A stretch of 64,000 bases of DNA, from NCBI RefSeq assembly GCF_030687495.1, contig NZ_CP117435.1, forward strand, positions 2,112,501 through 2,176,500. Reading direction: 5' to 3'. A model generated the notes under the pieces. The model was not told where the DNA came from and did no database searches. It worked only from the letters and a program-made list of their open reading frames with translations. This document shows positions 62,221-64,000 of the stretch, piece after piece (the stretch's first letter is position 1; each line of letters begins with the position of its first letter). This stretch comes from Pseudomonas sp. FP453. GTDB lineage: Bacteria; Pseudomonadota; Gammaproteobacteria; Pseudomonadales; Pseudomonadaceae. The position numbers and the translations under genes were made by a program.

Positions 62221-63489
62221 TTATGCCTCGGCGCTGGCCAATGGCGACCTTGCCCGTAGGACGGTGGTCAGCAGTATGTAGGTTATGCTCGCGGCGGCAA
62301 TGCCCACCAGCGGCGCGACCCAGGGCGAATGAAATGCCAGCAGCGTGCCCACGGCGTACGCCACCAGTCCGGGCCAGTTGAACGCCGGCAGGTGTGCATC
62401 CGCCAATCGTGGGTAGTGGCCGCGATAACGGTAGAAGAAGTCCGCCATGATCACCCCGCCAATCGGTGGAATCACCGTTCCCAGCAGGATCAGGTACGGC
62501 ACCAGCAGGTCGTACATGCCCAGCATCGCCAGCAGGGTGCCGATCACAGCACCGACCAGGGTCACGGTTTTGCGTCGCCGAGTGCGCAACAAGTTGCAGC
62601 CCGCCACGGCGAAGTTGTAGATCGTGTTGTCCTGGGTGCTCCAGATGTTGAGCAGCAACATGGCCATGGCGGCCATGGCAAATCCTTGCAGCAGCAACAC
62701 CTCCACCACGTCGGGCTGCTGATAGACGATGGCGCCATACGCGCCAATCAACACCATCAGGCCATTGCCGATAAAGAAGCCAATCAGGCTGGCGAGCACT
62801 GCGACTTTGGCCGAGCGCGAAAACCGCGTCCAGTTGGTCGCTTGGGTCGCACCGCTGACAAAGGTGCCGAATACCAGGGTAATCGCGGTGGACAAGTCCA
62901 ACTCGCCGGTTGGCACCACCGCCAGCAGCCCATCGAGTCCGCCGACTTTTACCGTGGCCACCCACATCGATAAAAACAGCAGGATGCCCATGGCGGGTAC
63001 CGCGATATAGGACAGAATCTCCAATCCGCGATAGCCCACGTACGCCGTGGCGCAAAACACCAGGCCGAACAGCATCATCAATCCCAGCACGCTGCCCTCG
63101 CTCAGCTCGAAGTATTTGCCCAGCACCACGGCCGCCGTGGCGGTGCCCCAGGCGTACCAGCCAATCTGGGTGAAACCGAGGATCAAATCGCTGAGCCTGC
63201 TGCCCACTTCGCCAAAGCAGAAGCGCCCCATCAGCACCGAATTCAACCCGCTCTTGAAGGCGATGTAACCCAGGCCTGCGGCATAGATACCCAACAACAG
63301 GTTACCCAGGGCCACGACACCAAGCATCTCGCTGAAACTGAACGCCACGCCCAGCTTGCCGCCGGCAAACATGGTCGCGGTAAAAAACGTGAAGCCCAGC
63401 AGCACCATGGCGGTTGACGCCAGGCCCTTGCGCGCATGCAGGGGGACTTCGCTGAGGGGGTAATCATTGCCTGGTTCGTGCTGCGTCAT
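62221..63489 (-). CDS. codB: Cytosine permease
   Basis: This 422-residue NCS1 family transporter has about 12 membrane segments. Motifs include GFTFFTATMFAGGKLGVAFSF in helix 1 and GFTQIGWYAWGTATAAV in helix 3. ATG 63489 has GGAG about 9 nt upstream. It imports cytosine for the downstream deaminase. Confidence 0.93.
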   Translation of the reverse strand: MTQHEPGNDYPLSEVPLHARKGLASTAMVLLGFTFFTATMFAGGKLGVAFSFSEMLGVVALGNLLLGIYAAGLGYIAFKSGLNSVLMGRFCFGEVGSRLSDLILGFTQIGWYAWGTATAAVVLGKYFELSEGSVLGLMMLFGLVFCATAYVGYRGLEILSYIAVPAMGILLFLSMWVATVKVGGLDGLLAVVPTGELDLSTAITLVFGTFVSGATQATNWTRFSRSAKVAVLASLIGFFIGNGLMVLIGAYGAIVYQQPDVVEVLLLQGFAMAAMAMLLLNIWSTQDNTIYNFAVAGCNLLRTRRRKTVTLVGAVIGTLLAMLGMYDLLVPYLILLGTVIPPIGGVIMADFFYRYRGHYPRLADAHLPAFNWPGLVAYAVGTLLAFHSPWVAPLVGIAAASITYILLTTVLRARSPLASAEA

Positions 63490-63628
63490 GTGCCTTGCTC
63501 CCTGAGTCGTGACACAGAGGCAGTTGCACCGGACGTGCCAATCCGCGCGATGCTGCGGCGATACAGCTGTCGACGGGGGCAACGTCGTTCATCAGGCACG
63601 AAAGCGGTGCGCGGTGATGCAAATTGGA

Positions 63629-64000
63629 TCAGTCGAACAGCGTCTGTGTCGTCTCGCCGCGATGGAACGCGAAGGCGGCTTCCAGATCACTTTCGATGGT
63701 GCGTCCACGGGACAGTGGCGGCAATTCATCCAGGCGGAAAAAGCCCACCTCGGTGGTCTCGAACCCCGCCATCGGCGCCAACTGGTCCACACGGTCACAC
63801 AGGAAATACAGTTTGTAGAAATCCCGCACGTCCGGCCGATACAGGCCCTTGGCCTTGTGGGTGACGCTATACAGCGCCCGCGCGGTAACGGTCAGCCCGG
63901 CTTCTTCGCGAATTTCCTTGATGATGTTTTCTGCGGCGGACAAACCGATGTCGGCGTAACCGCCTGGTAACGCCCAGCAGCCATCGGTCAATTCGCGCAC
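63629..64000 (-). CDS. NUDIX hydrolase (5' end outside window)
   Basis: This is a 3' fragment of about 123 residues. The Nudix helix reads GGYADIGLSAAENIIKEIREEAGL, with Leu and Lys at the usual Glu and Arg positions but the KE..EE metal-binding glutamates kept. That variant is seen in NUDIX proteins with an N-terminal extra domain. The gene continues beyond 64000, so start and substrate cannot be judged. Confidence 0.85.
   Translation of the reverse strand: MRELTDGCWALPGGYADIGLSAAENIIKEIREEAGLTVTARALYSVTHKAKGLYRPDVRDFYKLYFLCDRVDQLAPMAGFETTEVGFFRLDELPPLSRGRTIESDLEAAFAFHRGETTQTLFD

Overview
This window is chromosomal DNA of a GC-rich gamma-proteobacterium, almost certainly a member of the Pseudomonas fluorescens group. 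The evidence is the Pseudomonas-type 5S rRNA, the REP/REPIN intergenic repeats, a complete pslA-L order, isonitrile hydratase, and the density of FecI/FecR/TonB-receptor iron-signalling units. No tool was run; all family assignments come from reading motifs, lengths and gene order.

Layout. 1-2119: 3' part of a 23S rRNA gene, a 5S gene and the rRNA terminator. 2288-4583: a stand-alone PBP2 (mrdA) and a GFA-family enzyme. 4688-23921: three Fur-box-preceded ECF sigma / FecR / STN-TonB receptor units on the + strand, plus an orphan TonB receptor on the - strand, interleaved with a SRPBCC protein, DNA polymerase II (polB), a GST and a DUF4174 protein. 24126-39487 (- strand): a psl exopolysaccharide operon, pslA to pslL in PAO1 order, with pslH broken by a 1-nt frameshift. 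39916-44007 (- strand): a fourth sigma/FecR/receptor unit. 44121-51603: accessory metabolism (LysE exporter, isonitrile hydratase, a frameshifted GlxA-type regulator, alpha/beta hydrolase, a GNAT-VOC fusion, isochorismatase-like hydrolase, GH15 enzyme, SDR). 51786-55790: a fecIRA ferric-citrate system with a strong terminator. 55834-58466: three small transcription units, each behind a sequence matching the HrpL-dependent hrp box. 58472-64000: an MFS transporter, a DapF-like protein with both catalytic cysteines replaced, codA and codB, and a NUDIX hydrolase cut by the window edge.

How the genes work together. In each iron unit a Fur-controlled ECF sigma factor is held by FecR. The receptor's N-terminal STN domain signals siderophore binding to FecR, and the released sigma factor transcribes the receptor from a promoter just after fecR. 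The psl genes encode a Wzx/Wzy-type machine: priming sugar transferase, GDP-mannose synthesis, glycosyltransferases, flippase, polymerase, Wzc/Wza-like export, periplasmic glycosidase and acyltransferase. The least expected part is 55.8-58.5 kb. Two proteins there share a repeat reminiscent of HrpK/HrpF/NolX type III translocator-associated proteins, a third is a 109-residue orphan, and all three have an hrp box. They are candidate secreted members of a HrpL regulon whose secretion apparatus lies elsewhere in the genome.
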